Notes: generated by a model from the letters alone, not told the origin. Positions 1 through 11,018 are shown, counted from the stretch's first letter. The stretch is DNA of 64,000 bases from Bin5 sp965204705 (GCA_965204705.1 CBDBFE010000001.1:61777-125776); one strand, 5' to 3'. Numbers and translations: made by a program.

Positions 1-330
1 TTCTCCGCGCCCTCCGTGGATCAAGAGCAGTTAAGATGTTCTTCGCGCTCCTTCGCGTCCCTTCGCGGATCAAAGAAAGCAGTAAAGCCGTTCTCCGCGT
101 CCCTCCGCGGATCAAAAGCAGTTAGATGTTCTCCGCGCCCCTCCGTGTCCTCCGTGGACAAAAAGGTGTTGAAGTTCTCCGCGCCCTCCGTGTCCTCCGT
201 GGACAAAAAGGTGTTGAAGTTCTCCGCGCCCTCCGTGGATAAAAAGTAGTTAGATCTGCTTCGTGCCCCTTTGTGGATGGAACAGGTTTTGCCGTGGATG
301 TCCCGGTTCAAGCAAACGTCAACGAGTCCT
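1..330. repeat. Short-repeat block ending in a MITE-like terminus
   Basis: This block repeats variants of 'ctccgcgccctccgtgga' followed by 'caaaaaggtgttgaag'; a unit of about 46 bp is repeated near 165-235. It ends at 313-330 in 'caaacgtcaacgagtcct'. The same terminus closes the blocks at 14734-15009, 46010-46180 and 48304-48558 and, with changes, the first tandem array near 4488. The left end lies outside the window. Short open frames on both strands here come from the repeat and are not genes. Confidence 0.75.
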
Positions 331-335
331 GGTCC

Positions 336-1169
336 CTACTCCCTACCCCCTGCCCCCTGCCTCAAACGTTCCTCCAGGCGGTCGAGCGTTTGCCTGGCTG
401 AGCGCAGCTCCCGCAGGCTTTCCTCTGTCGACGCCGGCGTTTCCAACGGACGCGGGCGCCAGCGCTCCTGTATCACCTCCGCCAGGTTTCTTACCACCAC
501 GGCTACGAACAGATTGGCTACGATATAGGCGCTGATGATCACAAAACTGATGAAATAGACCCACGCCATCGGCTCTGCGCCGCTGACGGCGATCATGATG
601 TTGCCCCAGTCATCCATCGTCATGATCTGAAACAGCGACAGAATCGAAACGCCCAGGTTCCCCCAGTGTGTCGGGTCATGCTCGCCGAAGTTGTGGTACC
701 CGACAATGCCGTACGCATAGAGGATGATGCCCAGCAGGACCACGACGTGCCCCATGCTTGGTATCGAGCGAATCAGCGCCACCAGGATCACGCGCAGCTC
801 CCGGACCGTCGAAAGGCCCCGCAGGAGACGCAGCAAGCGCACCAGCAAGACCAGCATCACATTGATCGTGAGGGCCGGCCACACCAATAGGGTGAGCAGC
901 ATGAAGCTGATTGCCAGGAAATCGAAGAGGTTCCATCCAACCCGGAAATACCGGTCGACCCTTGGCCACAGCGCAAACATCCTGAGAAGCACATCCAGAA
1001 GGAGCGCTACCAGCGTCAGGAACCAGAACAGCGCCGCCATCCACAGCACGAATGGGACCAGGCGGTCGAAAGTCGTCACCCCCAGCAAAAGGGCGCTTCC
1101 CGCAATGAGAACCACCAGGATGTATTCAAACTTCCGCGAGTGGGCGATACGGTGCGCTATCCCTCGCAT
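336..1169 (-). CDS. Six-TM voltage-gated cation channel (BacNav/CavAb-like)
   Basis: A 277-residue ion transport protein with one six-helix module, as in homotetrameric bacterial sodium channels. The S4 segment carries Arg at every third position (VRLLRLLRGL). It is followed by S5, a pore loop with the filter TMDDWGN, S6 (hydrophobic, ending VANLFVAVVV) and an acidic/basic C-terminal coiled coil. NavAb-type filters read TLESWSM and the engineered calcium-selective CavAb reads TLDDWSD. The two adjacent Asp here therefore suggest Ca2+ permeation, which is inference. An AGGAG about 7 nt upstream supports the ATG at 1169. The gene stands alone. Confidence 0.85.
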   Translation of the reverse strand: MRGIAHRIAHSRKFEYILVVLIAGSALLLGVTTFDRLVPFVLWMAALFWFLTLVALLLDVLLRMFALWPRVDRYFRVGWNLFDFLAISFMLLTLLVWPALTINVMLVLLVRLLRLLRGLSTVRELRVILVALIRSIPSMGHVVVLLGIILYAYGIVGYHNFGEHDPTHWGNLGVSILSLFQIMTMDDWGNIMIAVSGAEPMAWVYFISFVIISAYIVANLFVAVVVRNLAEVIQERWRPRPLETPASTEESLRELRSARQTLDRLEERLRQGAGGRE

Positions 1170-1783
1170 CTTCTCGCTCCTTTACGTCCTCTCATCTGAT
1201 AGTTCCCGCGCTCTTGAGTTTTCCGTATTCGCCCGGTCCCATCTCCTCCCTGTGCAGACCGGTTCTGCGCCCATACCTGTTACGGAGTCATACAGGTCGC
1301 CGGTAATAAGGGCGCTCCGGTCATAGTCCTCGTCGGGTTCGTCAATCCACGCCAAATAAGCCCTCTCCTTTCAGCCTCCCAAGCTGCCCGCCGCGTCCGT
1401 CCGGCAGGCCCGGCTGCCAACCTCACCTGCTCAGTCTGCGCCTGTTTATCTCTCTTCAAGCTTTTCGCCGGTTTTCTTTTCAGACCTCATCTATCCAGCA
1501 GGCCTGCAAACAGCGTCACGCTGCCCACTATGCAGATAGCCGGCAGCAGCCGTTCCATCGGATGCCTGAAACCGCCTGCGTTAAGCGCCCGATGCGCCAT
1601 CTCCGGTGATCTGCGCGCCATCCCGTGTCTCCCTTTTCCTGTAAGAAAGCCCTAATGCCGGCTCGCGTTCGAAAGGAGCCCCCCGGTGAGATAACGTTGC
1701 CCTGCGCCGGCCGCGCCGGAACGCCGGATAGTCAAGCCGCGCTGGTTGCACGGCCATGCTGACAAGAACCCCGCATATAACAC
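1170..1783. other. Gene-poor stretch with a decayed repeat copy
   Basis: I see no convincing gene over about 610 bp. Positions 1705-1775 resemble 1918-1985 inside the neighbouring 139-residue gene: the shared part encodes VLVSM(A/T)VQPAR in both. This marks a partial, degenerate duplicate of that gene. The rest is unassigned. Confidence 0.5.
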
Positions 1784-2203
1784 TTATTGCCCGCCCTTTT
1801 CCTGTTCGGCCAGCCAGGTCCACGCAATGCACCTTTCCAGGTCGCTTAACTCACCCGCGATCCGGTACAGTTCGCTGCCCGCGCTGGTTGCCAGCTGCGC
1901 CTGCAGACCGACCGTGCGGACGCGCAGGACCGGCAGATCGTCAGGCCGCGCCGGCTGCACGGTCATGCTGACAAGAACCCTTTCGTCCGCGGCCGCATGG
2001 CCTATGACGACCGCAAGGCCGCCGTCCCTCAGTTCGCACCGTATCCAGTAGCCGCCCAGGACAGGAGTGCGCCGGCCGCTTTCGATAGCCTGCCTTAAAA
2101 TCGGTGTCAGCTGCTCGATGACCCAATCGTCCACCTGGGCGCGCCCGCAAATCAGCTCCCGGCGGCTTTCCACTGTGATATGCCGCAGCTCTCGTCTACT
2201 CAC
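1784..2203 (-). CDS. Hypothetical protein (139 aa)
   Basis: I do not recognise this protein. It has no signal peptide or membrane segment. It has a mixed alpha/beta pattern with a Gly/Arg-rich middle and a conserved-looking VLVSMTVQPARPDDLP segment whose coding DNA is partly duplicated at 1705-1775. The GTG start at 2203 overlaps the TGA of the upstream gene as GTGA, so the two are probably translationally coupled. Confidence 0.5.
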   Translation of the reverse strand: MSRRELRHITVESRRELICGRAQVDDWVIEQLTPILRQAIESGRRTPVLGGYWIRCELRDGGLAVVIGHAAADERVLVSMTVQPARPDDLPVLRVRTVGLQAQLATSAGSELYRIAGELSDLERCIAWTWLAEQEKGGQ

Positions 2204-2505
2204 TGTGTACGCCTGTCTGGTCTGTCGCCATGGCAGTACAAGCCGGAAGCGACCTCCCGTCCGGCGGGGGTGAGCCTGTGTAAGCCGGGACTTTTGACGG
2301 AAGGATGGCGGACCCTTTCAAGGTGCCCGCTTTCGGCAAGCTGGGCTCTGTACTTGGAAAGCTGGAAGTGTAGTTTGTTCCAGTCTTCATCCCAGTTGAT
2401 CAGGTTGGCAATGAAGTTGGTGATCGAGACATTGTCTGCCTCGCCGCCGAAGGTTTCGTAGGCGACGAGCAGCGTACTTCTCCAGGTCAGCATTCGTTCG
2501 GTCAT
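2200..2505 (-). CDS. Hypothetical soluble protein (101 aa)
   Basis: I do not recognise this protein. The N-terminal half is helical and Trp-rich (NFIANLINWDEDW); the C-terminal part reads RLTPAGREVASGL, like the wing of a winged-helix regulator. That is only a hint, not a domain assignment. It overlaps the next gene (1784-2203) by four bases and probably forms a two-gene operon with it. Confidence 0.5.
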   Translation of the reverse strand: MTERMLTWRSTLLVAYETFGGEADNVSITNFIANLINWDEDWNKLHFQLSKYRAQLAESGHLERVRHPSVKSPGLHRLTPAGREVASGLYCHGDRPDRRTQ

Positions 2506-2587
2506 TTCCTGCCCCCGGTCCTAATGGCGGGTCCCAATCTCTGGACCATAAGACGGCGAAGATAAGGCGCATCCGGACGGATTCGGC

Positions 2588-2680
2588 CTCCCATGGTTGC
2601 AGAAGTCGAAGTAGGCGGTCAGCCCGGTCTGCGCCTGCATCATTGCAGCCCCTGATGGCTATGCTGGACAGCGCGCAGTC
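2588..2680. repeat. Dispersed ~90-bp repeat, copy 1
   Basis: The sequence beginning 'catggttgcagaagtcgaag' and running to 'ggacagcgcg' recurs at 5651-5742, and in truncated form at about 4600-4640. It lies between genes in every case, so it is a dispersed intergenic repeat rather than coding DNA. Confidence 0.7.
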
Positions 2681-2762
2681 CGGTCCCCAGCGGTTCGATA
2701 GTTTCGTTGCCGCCTTTGTATCGTTGCTGCCTTCGATGCGGGCAGCGAATACCACCACACCA

Positions 2763-2900
2763 TCAGTTCGTAGCGCGCCGCGCCCGGCCCGGCGTCCCCT
2801 GCTGCGCCGAAACCGGGTTCGTGTACAACAAGATGCCGGCAATCGCCGCCAAAATACCCGGACCGGCAACAAACGGCCATCTGTTCCGTCTTCGCAGCAT
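2763..2900 (-). CDS. Small secreted or membrane-anchored peptide (45 aa), possibly truncated
   Basis: The reading frame starts MLRRRNRWPF, has a hydrophobic core (GILAAIAGILLY) and a signal-peptidase-like end (NPVSAQQG). After this signal it stops within 15 residues. It is either a very small secreted peptide or the 5' end of a secreted protein whose body was lost next to the dispersed repeat at 2588-2680. The signal-peptide pattern is seen; the function is unknown. Confidence 0.4.
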   Translation of the reverse strand: MLRRRNRWPFVAGPGILAAIAGILLYTNPVSAQQGTPGRARRATN

Positions 2901-3038
2901 CTGCCATCCCCTTTGGGAACGCCGGGTGTAGGGCTTCATGATCCAATAAAAGGACCTGTATCGAATAGCGCCGCGGCGAGAAAGTGGGAATCGGGCGTGA
3001 ATGGAAACCGGTTCATATTCTGAGAACGGTTCGAATGA

Positions 3039-3707
3039 TCAAGAAGAATGGGGAAGTTCGTCCATCTGAACTGTAACCTTGCCAATCTCCATGGAGGTCG
3101 GGCAGGTTACGCCTGCGGTCACGATGTACTGCATTGCTTCTCCGTAGTTCCAGTCGATGGACTGTATTTCGCTCATTGGAACCTGCACCAGCCAGCCCGA
3201 CTGAGGCATCGGGGTAGAGGGCATGTAGACCGCCCCGTAGCTTGTTCCCTGTTCGTCTGCGATGACGGCCATCAGAAAACCCACGCACCACACCCCGCGT
3301 CTTGGGTACTCCACCCGCACCACGGTATTGAAACCGGTATCGCTAGTCGTTGCGTCGGAGTCGGGCATCAGCTTCTTTGTGGTGGAGTAGACGGAGCCCA
3401 ATCCGGGCGTCGATATGATCCCCTGCTCAATGAGGTGACCGAGAGTTCGGAACACGACAGTCGAGCCTAGCGCGTCGAACGCCAGCAGCACAATCACGAT
3501 GATGGCGATGCTAAGACCAGGCACCTCCCGGCCGGCGACCGAGAAGATAAAGGGTTGAAAGAAGCCGTCCAGCGTGTCGTAGGCGAACTTGACCACCCAG
3601 AGAGTGACCAGCAGTGGTAGAAGCAGAATGGCCCCGCGTCCAAGACTGCTGGCGACTCTGGGTCCTAGCCTGCGATAGAGCGCTGCCGGCTCTGTTCTAA
3701 TCGTCAT
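3039..3707 (-). CDS. DUF502 family membrane protein
   Basis: A 222-residue protein of the DUF502 family, which has no established biochemical role. Two N-terminal membrane helices (about residues 24-45 and 65-85) are followed by the family signatures STPGLGSVYSTTKKL and VEYPRRGVWCVGFL. A C-terminal soluble domain has PSTPMPQSGWL near the end, the usual DUF502 site before the last strands. Length and motif order match the family. A strong GGAGGTGA lies just before the ATG. It is monocistronic and lies beside the first tandem array. Confidence 0.85.
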   Translation of the reverse strand: MTIRTEPAALYRRLGPRVASSLGRGAILLLPLLVTLWVVKFAYDTLDGFFQPFIFSVAGREVPGLSIAIIVIVLLAFDALGSTVVFRTLGHLIEQGIISTPGLGSVYSTTKKLMPDSDATTSDTGFNTVVRVEYPRRGVWCVGFLMAVIADEQGTSYGAVYMPSTPMPQSGWLVQVPMSEIQSIDWNYGEAMQYIVTAGVTCPTSMEIGKVTVQMDELPHSS

Positions 3708-3831
3708 GGTTCACCTCCATCGATTCCGGGACAACTGTTGGGTTGGCTGTGTTTCGATACCCTCCACTACGCCTCCTCCTTACCCCTCCAATCTGACCAG
3801 GTCTTGTTGACAATGGGCGCAGGCCGCTTAA

Positions 3832-3869
3832 GAGTTGACAAGTGCAAGCCCTCAGCTACCTCACGCGAC
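3832..3869. repeat. Short conserved segment at the edge of the first array
   Basis: The segment 'gcaagccctcagctacctca' and its flanks recur nearly unchanged at 45705-45742, directly before another mobile repeat. It appears to be a module of the intergenic repeat family rather than part of a gene. Confidence 0.55.
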
Positions 3870-4488
3870 AAAAAAGGTGTCCTCCCCTTACTCGGCAGTT
3901 CACTGAAAACTAAAAACCGGCTACTAAAAACTGCCCCTCCGCGCCCTCCGCGGACAAAAAACTGTACTCCCCTTACTCGGCAGTTCACTGAAAACTAAAA
4001 ACCGGCTACTAAAAACTGCCCCTCCGCGCCCTCCGCGGACAAAAAACTGTACTCCCCTTACTCGGCAGTTCACTGAAAACTAAAAACCGGCTACTAAAAA
4101 CTGCCCCTCCGCGTCCTCCGCGGACAAAAAAGGTGTACTCCCCTTACTCGGAGTTCACTGAAAACTAAAAGCCGGCTACTAAAAACTGCCCCTCCGCGCC
4201 CTCCGCGGACAAAAAAGTGTACTCCCCTTACTCGGCAGTTCACTGAAAACTAGAAACCGGCTACTAAAAACTGCCCCTCCGCGCCCTCCGCGGACAAAAA
4301 ACTGTACTCCCCTTACCCGGCAGTTCACTGAAAACTAGAAACCGGCAACTAAAAACTGCCCCTCCGCGCCCTCCGCGGACAAAAAAGTGTACTCCCCTTA
4401 CTCGGCAGTTCACTGAAAACTAAAAACCGGCTACTAAAAACTGCCCCTCCGCGTCTATCCCGGTTCAAGCAAAAGTCAACGAGCCCTG
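3870..4488. repeat. Tandem array 1: seven ~85-bp units
   Basis: The core 'cagttcactgaaaactaaaa' starts at 3896, 3981, 4066, ~4150, 4236, 4321 and 4406, a constant period of 85. Each unit holds an inverted pair GGCAGTT...AACTGCC enclosing about 28 bp, then a second hairpin-forming CCGCG...CGCGG, then a short A-run. Units are nearly identical, so it is not a CRISPR. The array ends in a diverged copy of the repeat terminus 'caaaagtcaacgagccctg'. It lies downstream of the 4706-6462 gene cluster. Confidence 0.95.
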
Positions 4489-4705
4489 AACCATATAAAC
4501 GCCTTCCCATTGCTGTCATTGCGCGCCGCGCTTCTTGCCCGCATGATCCCGGCTTTGAACTCCCTGGCCCCCAAAACAGCGCCCATCACCGGCTTCAAAT
4601 GGTTGCGGAAGTCGAAGCCGGCGGTCAGCCCGGTCTGCTGAAGTGGGCCCGGGAACCGGACCGCAGGCCAAGGTCTATCAATCGACCCGGTTCACGTCGA
4701 AAACG

Positions 4706-5056
4706 CTAACGCCATCGCATGCCGCGTATTTCCGCCTCCAGCTCACGAATCCTTGCGGTATTCTCAAAGTGCCTTCCTCTGCCCATGTAGTTAGCGACAA
4801 CATTGGCCAGGATCGCGATCATCAACGTCGCCAGGATATATGTGGCCAGCCGCAAACGCTGCGCCCCCTCGGCATCGAGACGCGCCCGCAGACCTTCATC
4901 TTCAATGGCGCCCTCCTCGACAAGAACCCCATAGAACTCGATGATCTCGGCCGCTCCCGTTCTGTGCGCCGATTCCGCCAGCTGGAAAAGCAGGAACAGC
5001 ATCGCCACAATCGTAATCAGGTTGAACACAACCGGCTGAAAAAGTTTGTCCTTCAC
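4706..5056 (-). CDS. Two-TM small membrane protein (116 aa), paralogue A
   Basis: The N-terminal helix (FNLITIVAMLFLLFQLAES) and a second helix (LATLMIAILANVVANYMG) flank an acidic exposed loop. The C-terminus is a basic/acidic amphipathic helix (ARIRELEAEIRGM). It shares this layout and sequence with the gene immediately upstream, so the pair is a tandem duplication. A GTG start follows AGGAGG at good spacing and begins two bases after the upstream stop. The family is unknown to me; the topology suggests a small inner-membrane protein with a cytosolic coiled tail. Confidence 0.7.
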   Translation of the reverse strand: MKDKLFQPVVFNLITIVAMLFLLFQLAESAHRTGAAEIIEFYGVLVEEGAIEDEGLRARLDAEGAQRLRLATYILATLMIAILANVVANYMGRGRHFENTARIRELEAEIRGMRWR

Positions 5057-5057
5057 C

Positions 5058-5417
5058 TTACGACCTCCTTGATCGCAATCCGTGCAGTTCCGCTTCCAAC
5101 TGGCGAATCCTGTCTTGGTTCACGCGCTGTCTCCTGCGGCCAAGATGATTGGCGATGACGTTGGCAAGAATGGCGATGAGCGCCGTGGCGCTCATGCTGA
5201 TGTTGAACCTCTGTCGCCACGCCTGATCGGTCGCCAGACGCAAACTCGAGGTCTCGTCCACGGCGTCGCTTTCCGGAGCATGTTCCAGAATAAGCTGAAT
5301 AGCCTCAGTCGTTGCGGACATCATGCGCGCCGGCGCCGTCAGCGTCTGGGCCAGGCAAAGCAGCAAGGCCGCAATTGTGACAATGTTGAAAATTACAGGT
5401 CGGTTAAGCTTGTCCAT
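5058..5417 (-). CDS. Two-TM small membrane protein (119 aa), paralogue B
   Basis: Same architecture as the downstream gene: first helix VIFNIVTIAALLLCLAQTL, an acidic loop, second helix TALIAILANVIANHLGRRR, and the charged tail DRIRQLEAELHGLRSRR. The conserved pieces are (A)ILANV(V/I)AN and the RxRELEAE-type tail. It is the first gene of the pair, preceded by AGGAGG. Function unknown. Confidence 0.7.
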   Translation of the reverse strand: MDKLNRPVIFNIVTIAALLLCLAQTLTAPARMMSATTEAIQLILEHAPESDAVDETSSLRLATDQAWRQRFNISMSATALIAILANVIANHLGRRRQRVNQDRIRQLEAELHGLRSRRS

Positions 5418-5650
5418 CGCTTCATGCCCTCCTTGCGGTTATGCGCATGGCAGGCGAGACGGTTATCGTTGTCCGCCTCGCCCTGCCTCTGCAGTTCCTG
5501 GTCGTTCTCCCTTTCGCCGGCCTCGCGGGAGCGATATCTATGCTCGCCTGTGGCCTGAATACACGCCTGCGCGCACGCAGAACCGGCCAGGCCGTCATGC
5601 GAATTTTGCGCCGCGAAACGCGCAACCTCGCCGTCGCGACCTTGATATGG

Positions 5651-5753
5651 TCTCCCATGGTTGCGGAAGTCGAAGCCGGCGGTCAGCCCGGTCTGCGCCT
5701 GCATCTTTGCAGCCCCAGATGCCTGTGCCGGACAGCGCGCTGTCCGGCACAGG
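5651..5753. repeat. Dispersed repeat copy 2 with a perfect 32-bp palindrome
   Basis: Positions 5651-5742 match 2588-2680. At the end, 5722-5753 form an uninterrupted palindrome with 16-bp arms (CCTGTGCCGGACAGCG and its complement). It starts about 30 bp beyond the stop of the 55-residue gene on the minus strand. It could act as a transcript-end hairpin, though no T-tract follows. Confidence 0.75.
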
Positions 5754-5784
5754 TGAAACCGCCGCCCCGCACGGCCCGCCCGCC

Positions 5785-5952
5785 TCACCGGCGGTCTTTC
5801 CTCTCCAGTTTTAAGTCCCTGAAGATGCGCCATGCCAGGTACCCGTACAGGCTGCCGACCACAACGAACGTCAGCGGTTTGGACACCGGCCACGTGTAGG
5901 CGGCCGCAAACAGGCCGATCAGGAAAATTGCGACATCAACCGCCTTTGTCAT
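5785..5952 (-). CDS. Small two-TM membrane protein (55 aa)
   Basis: The open frame starts MTKAVDVAIFLIGLFAAAY and ends in the charged tail FRDLKLERKDRR. Two hydrophobic helices (about 6-19 and 26-41) are joined by the short loop TWPVSKP. The positive-inside rule and the clean hairpin topology support a real gene despite its size. It lies between two other membrane-protein genes in the same direction. Function unknown. Confidence 0.6.
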   Translation of the reverse strand: MTKAVDVAIFLIGLFAAAYTWPVSKPLTFVVVGSLYGYLAWRIFRDLKLERKDRR

Positions 5953-6048
5953 CGGGTGGCCCTCCAGTCAGGAAAAATCCCCAGTACGGCTCTTCTTGTT
6001 GAATCTGAGGCCCGCGGCCGCGGACGCTCTCCCACAACGGCATCAGGC

Positions 6049-6462
6049 TCATCCCCCCGTCTTCCTTCGCAACTGGCGGCGCACGTGAACGGCCGCCAGG
6101 CCTGCCGCCGCAATGGGCAAGATGCATATCGGTACATTTGTCAGGCTCTCGCACATGGATTCATTCCGGTAATAGGACGCCCCCCGGCAAAGTACGAACT
6201 GCAGCTCCAGGAATCGCCATAGCAAATTGAGTGTGGCAGCGGCAAGAAGGGCAAGCGTGTAGGCCGTGCCTTTCCAATAGGCAAACGCCGAAATAACTGT
6301 CACGATCACAGAGACGGCGATGAACTCGTGCGCGACGAAGTCCAGCAGGATACTGTCCGGGTACCGCTCGGCAACGCGGGGAAGGACCAGGACGAGCACG
6401 CGCAACAATATAAAAGCGGCAGCTGCTAAGACAGCCGGCGGACCAGAAATAACGCTCCTCAT
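6049..6462 (-). CDS. Four-TM integral membrane protein (137 aa)
   Basis: Four hydrophobic segments can be read: AAAAFILLRVLVLVL, FIAVSVIVTVISAFAYW, LALLAAATLNLLW and VPICILPIAAAGLAAV. A cysteine-containing loop lies before the last, and the tail is very basic (RRQLRRKTGG). It resembles small uncharacterised membrane proteins and I assign no function. It leads a minus-strand run of four small membrane genes ending at 4706. Tandem array 2 starts about 20 bp upstream, so the array occupies this run's promoter region. Confidence 0.6.
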   Translation of the reverse strand: MRSVISGPPAVLAAAAFILLRVLVLVLPRVAERYPDSILLDFVAHEFIAVSVIVTVISAFAYWKGTAYTLALLAAATLNLLWRFLELQFVLCRGASYYRNESMCESLTNVPICILPIAAAGLAAVHVRRQLRRKTGG

Positions 6463-6483
6463 CTTTTCTCTTCTGGTAGAACT

Positions 6484-7278
6484 TCTCCGCGCCCCGCCGC
6501 GTCCGCCGCGGACAAAAAAGGTGTACTCCCCTTACTCGGCAGTTCACTGAAAACTAAAAACCGGCTACTAAAAACTGCCCCTCCGCGCCCTCCGCGGACA
6601 AAAAAGGTGTACTCCCCTTACTCGGCAGTTCACTGAAAACTAAAAACCGGCTACTAAAAACTGCCCCTCCGCGCCCTCCGCGGACAAAAAAGGTGTACGC
6701 CCCTTACTCGGCAGTTCACTGCAAACTAAAAACCGGCTACTAAAAACTGCCGTTCCGCGTCCTCCGCGGACAAGAAAAGTGTACTCCCCTTACTCGGCAG
6801 TTCACTGAAAACTAAAAACCGGCTACTAAAAACTGCCGTTCCGCGTCCGCCGCGGACAAAAAAGGTGTCCTCCCCTTACTCGGCAGTTCACTGAAAACTA
6901 AAAACCGGCAACTAAAAACTGCCGTTCCGCGTCCTCCGCGGACAAGAAAAGTGTACGCCCCTTACTCGGCAGTTCACTGCAAACTAAAAACCGGCTACTA
7001 AAAACTGCCGTTCCGCGTCCTCCGCGGACAAGAAAAGTGTACGCCCCTTACTCGGCAGTTCACTGAAAACTAGAAACCGGCTACTAAAAACTGCCGTTCC
7101 GCGTCCTCCGCGGACAAGAAAAGTGTACGCCCCTTACTCGGCAGTTCACTGAAAACTAAAAACCGGCTACTAAAAACTGCCGTTCCGCGTCCTCCGCGGA
7201 CAAAAAAGGTGTACGCCCCTTACTCGGCAGTTCACTGAAAACTAAAAACCGGCTACTAAAAACTGCCGTTCCGCGCCC
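6484..7278. repeat. Tandem array 2: nine ~86-bp units
   Basis: The core 'cagttcactg' starts at 6540, 6626, 6712, 6798, 6884, 6970, 7056, 7142 and 7228, a constant period of 86. The unit is homologous to array 1 but often reads 'ccgttccgcgtcctccgcgg' where array 1 has 'cccctccgcgccctccgcgg'. It keeps the GGCAGTT/AACTGCC inverted pair. It fills the gap between the start of the 6462 gene and the end of the 7284-8360 gene. There is no spacer diversity. Confidence 0.95.
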
Positions 7279-7283
7279 CGCAG

Positions 7284-8360
7284 CTACCAGACCCGGTGTT
7301 CCACCTGATTGCTCCGGTCGAGCGTGAAAATATAGGGCTTGTTCGCAGCGACAGGTGTATCCGCATAGTAGGTGCTGACCCGAACCACCTCCTCGTCGCG
7401 CAGATAATCGATGAGCACCGGCTTGCCGCTCATCGGATTCACGCCGCTGTACAGCTCGATTACGCGCGCAAGCGGTGTTGCGGCCGGTTCCGGCCTGTCG
7501 AGCGCCTCGCGGAACCTCCTTTTGACCGATTCGATCACCGACGAAGGATATCTGCCGGCCAGGTCGCTGACTGAAGACAGATACGGCCCTGTTTGCGTAG
7601 CGCCGTCCGGCCCGATGAAATAGTACTGCAGCCCCTCCCCTGCCTGGCAGAGCTGCGCCGGCGTCGCAAAATGCTTCACGATGCACGCCATGTCCGGCGT
7701 CGGCGCAGCCGCTGGCCTTGCCGTCCGCGTCGCCGTTGGGACCGGTGTCGGCGTTGCTGTCGGCGCCGGTGTGTAAGTCGGCGTCGCCGTTATTGTCGGC
7801 GCCGGCGTGTAGGTCGCCGTGGCCGTTGATGCCGGCGCCGGTGTGTAGGTCGGCGCTGCCGTCGATGCCGGTGCCGGCGTATAGGTCGCCGTCGCCGTTG
7901 ATGTCGGCGTCCGCGTGTAGGTCGGCGCCGGTGTGCGCGTGCGCGTCGGTCTCGGCCTTGGCGTGCGCGTCACCGTTGCTGCCGGCGCCGGCGTGTAGGT
8001 CGCCGTGGCCGTTGATGCCGGCGCCGGTGTGTAAGTCGCCGTCGGCGTGGCTGTGTCTGCTGGCGTCGACGTAGCGGTTGCGGTCGACGTCGCGGTCCCT
8101 GTTGCGGTCGACGTAGCGGTTGCGGTCGGCGTAGCGGTCCCTGTTGAGATCGACGTCGCGGTGGCGGTCGGCGTGTGCGTTCCGCAGATATCATCATGGT
8201 CCGGATCCCCGTCGGGGATCTGCTCGATCGCCTCTGGGTTAGAAGTGTCCAGGCACGAATGCAGCATCTCACGCGCCTCGACCGCTGGCGCGCGCTGCAG
8301 TATCAAAAAAAGCGCCGGAACTACCAGGGCCAGCGCGATCGCAATCATCTTCCTGTCCAT
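7284..8360 (-). CDS. Secreted protein with a long Thr/Pro-rich repeat linker
   Basis: 358 residues. A signal peptide (ALALVVPALFLILQ) is followed by a short Cys-containing N-terminal part. Residues ~60-220 are a low-complexity spacer made of TAT, TYTPAP and TRTP repeats, and the last ~130 residues form a globular domain beginning with a Cys-containing segment (MACIVKHFATPAQLCQ). Such Thr/Pro spacers are common in exported Chloroflexota proteins and are likely glycosylated or cell-wall spanning. I do not recognise the C-terminal domain. GGGGAG lies just upstream of the ATG. Its stop codon almost touches tandem array 2. Confidence 0.75.
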   Translation of the reverse strand: MDRKMIAIALALVVPALFLILQRAPAVEAREMLHSCLDTSNPEAIEQIPDGDPDHDDICGTHTPTATATSISTGTATPTATATSTATGTATSTATATSTPADTATPTATYTPAPASTATATYTPAPAATVTRTPRPRPTRTRTPAPTYTRTPTSTATATYTPAPASTAAPTYTPAPASTATATYTPAPTITATPTYTPAPTATPTPVPTATRTARPAAAPTPDMACIVKHFATPAQLCQAGEGLQYYFIGPDGATQTGPYLSSVSDLAGRYPSSVIESVKRRFREALDRPEPAATPLARVIELYSGVNPMSGKPVLIDYLRDEEVVRVSTYYADTPVAANKPYIFTLDRSNQVEHRVW

Positions 8361-8630
8361 ACGTTATATCTCCCCATTCAGGTTACGTGTACAGCCGTTT
8401 CTCAACTACAACATCCCAATCTAGCAGACTTTTCGTGCCAAAGGGGTGACAGAAGAGTGTGTTTTGTACCAATATGGTGTCAGTTTTTGAACGGCGGTTT
8501 TTAGTCCTCGGCCCTGTTCGGTTATAGTGAACTGCCGGGTACGCGAAAATCCCCCTTTGCACGCGGGAGAACCGCGTTTCCTGCCTTAGGGTCGGGAGAG
8601 GGCGCGGCGCTTTGATTGAGGAGGAAGGAG
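8361..8630. promoter_or_regulatory. Divergent intergenic region
   Basis: This is the only spacer between divergently transcribed genes in this part of the window. It must hold promoters for the secreted protein (minus) and the sensor kinase (plus). A strong GAGGAGGAAGGAG runs up to the ATG at 8631. I could not fix a -35/-10 pair with confidence. Confidence 0.5.

Positions 8631-11018
<2,388 letters not shown>

Noticed and set aside
16..311. Short ORFs with 'FLSTEDTEG'-like repeats
   Set aside because: Translation of intergenic repeats; the same peptides arise wherever the repeat lies.
3870..7278. CRISPR arrays
   Set aside because: Periodic repeats exist, but whole 85/86-bp units are near-identical with no variable spacers and no cas genes.
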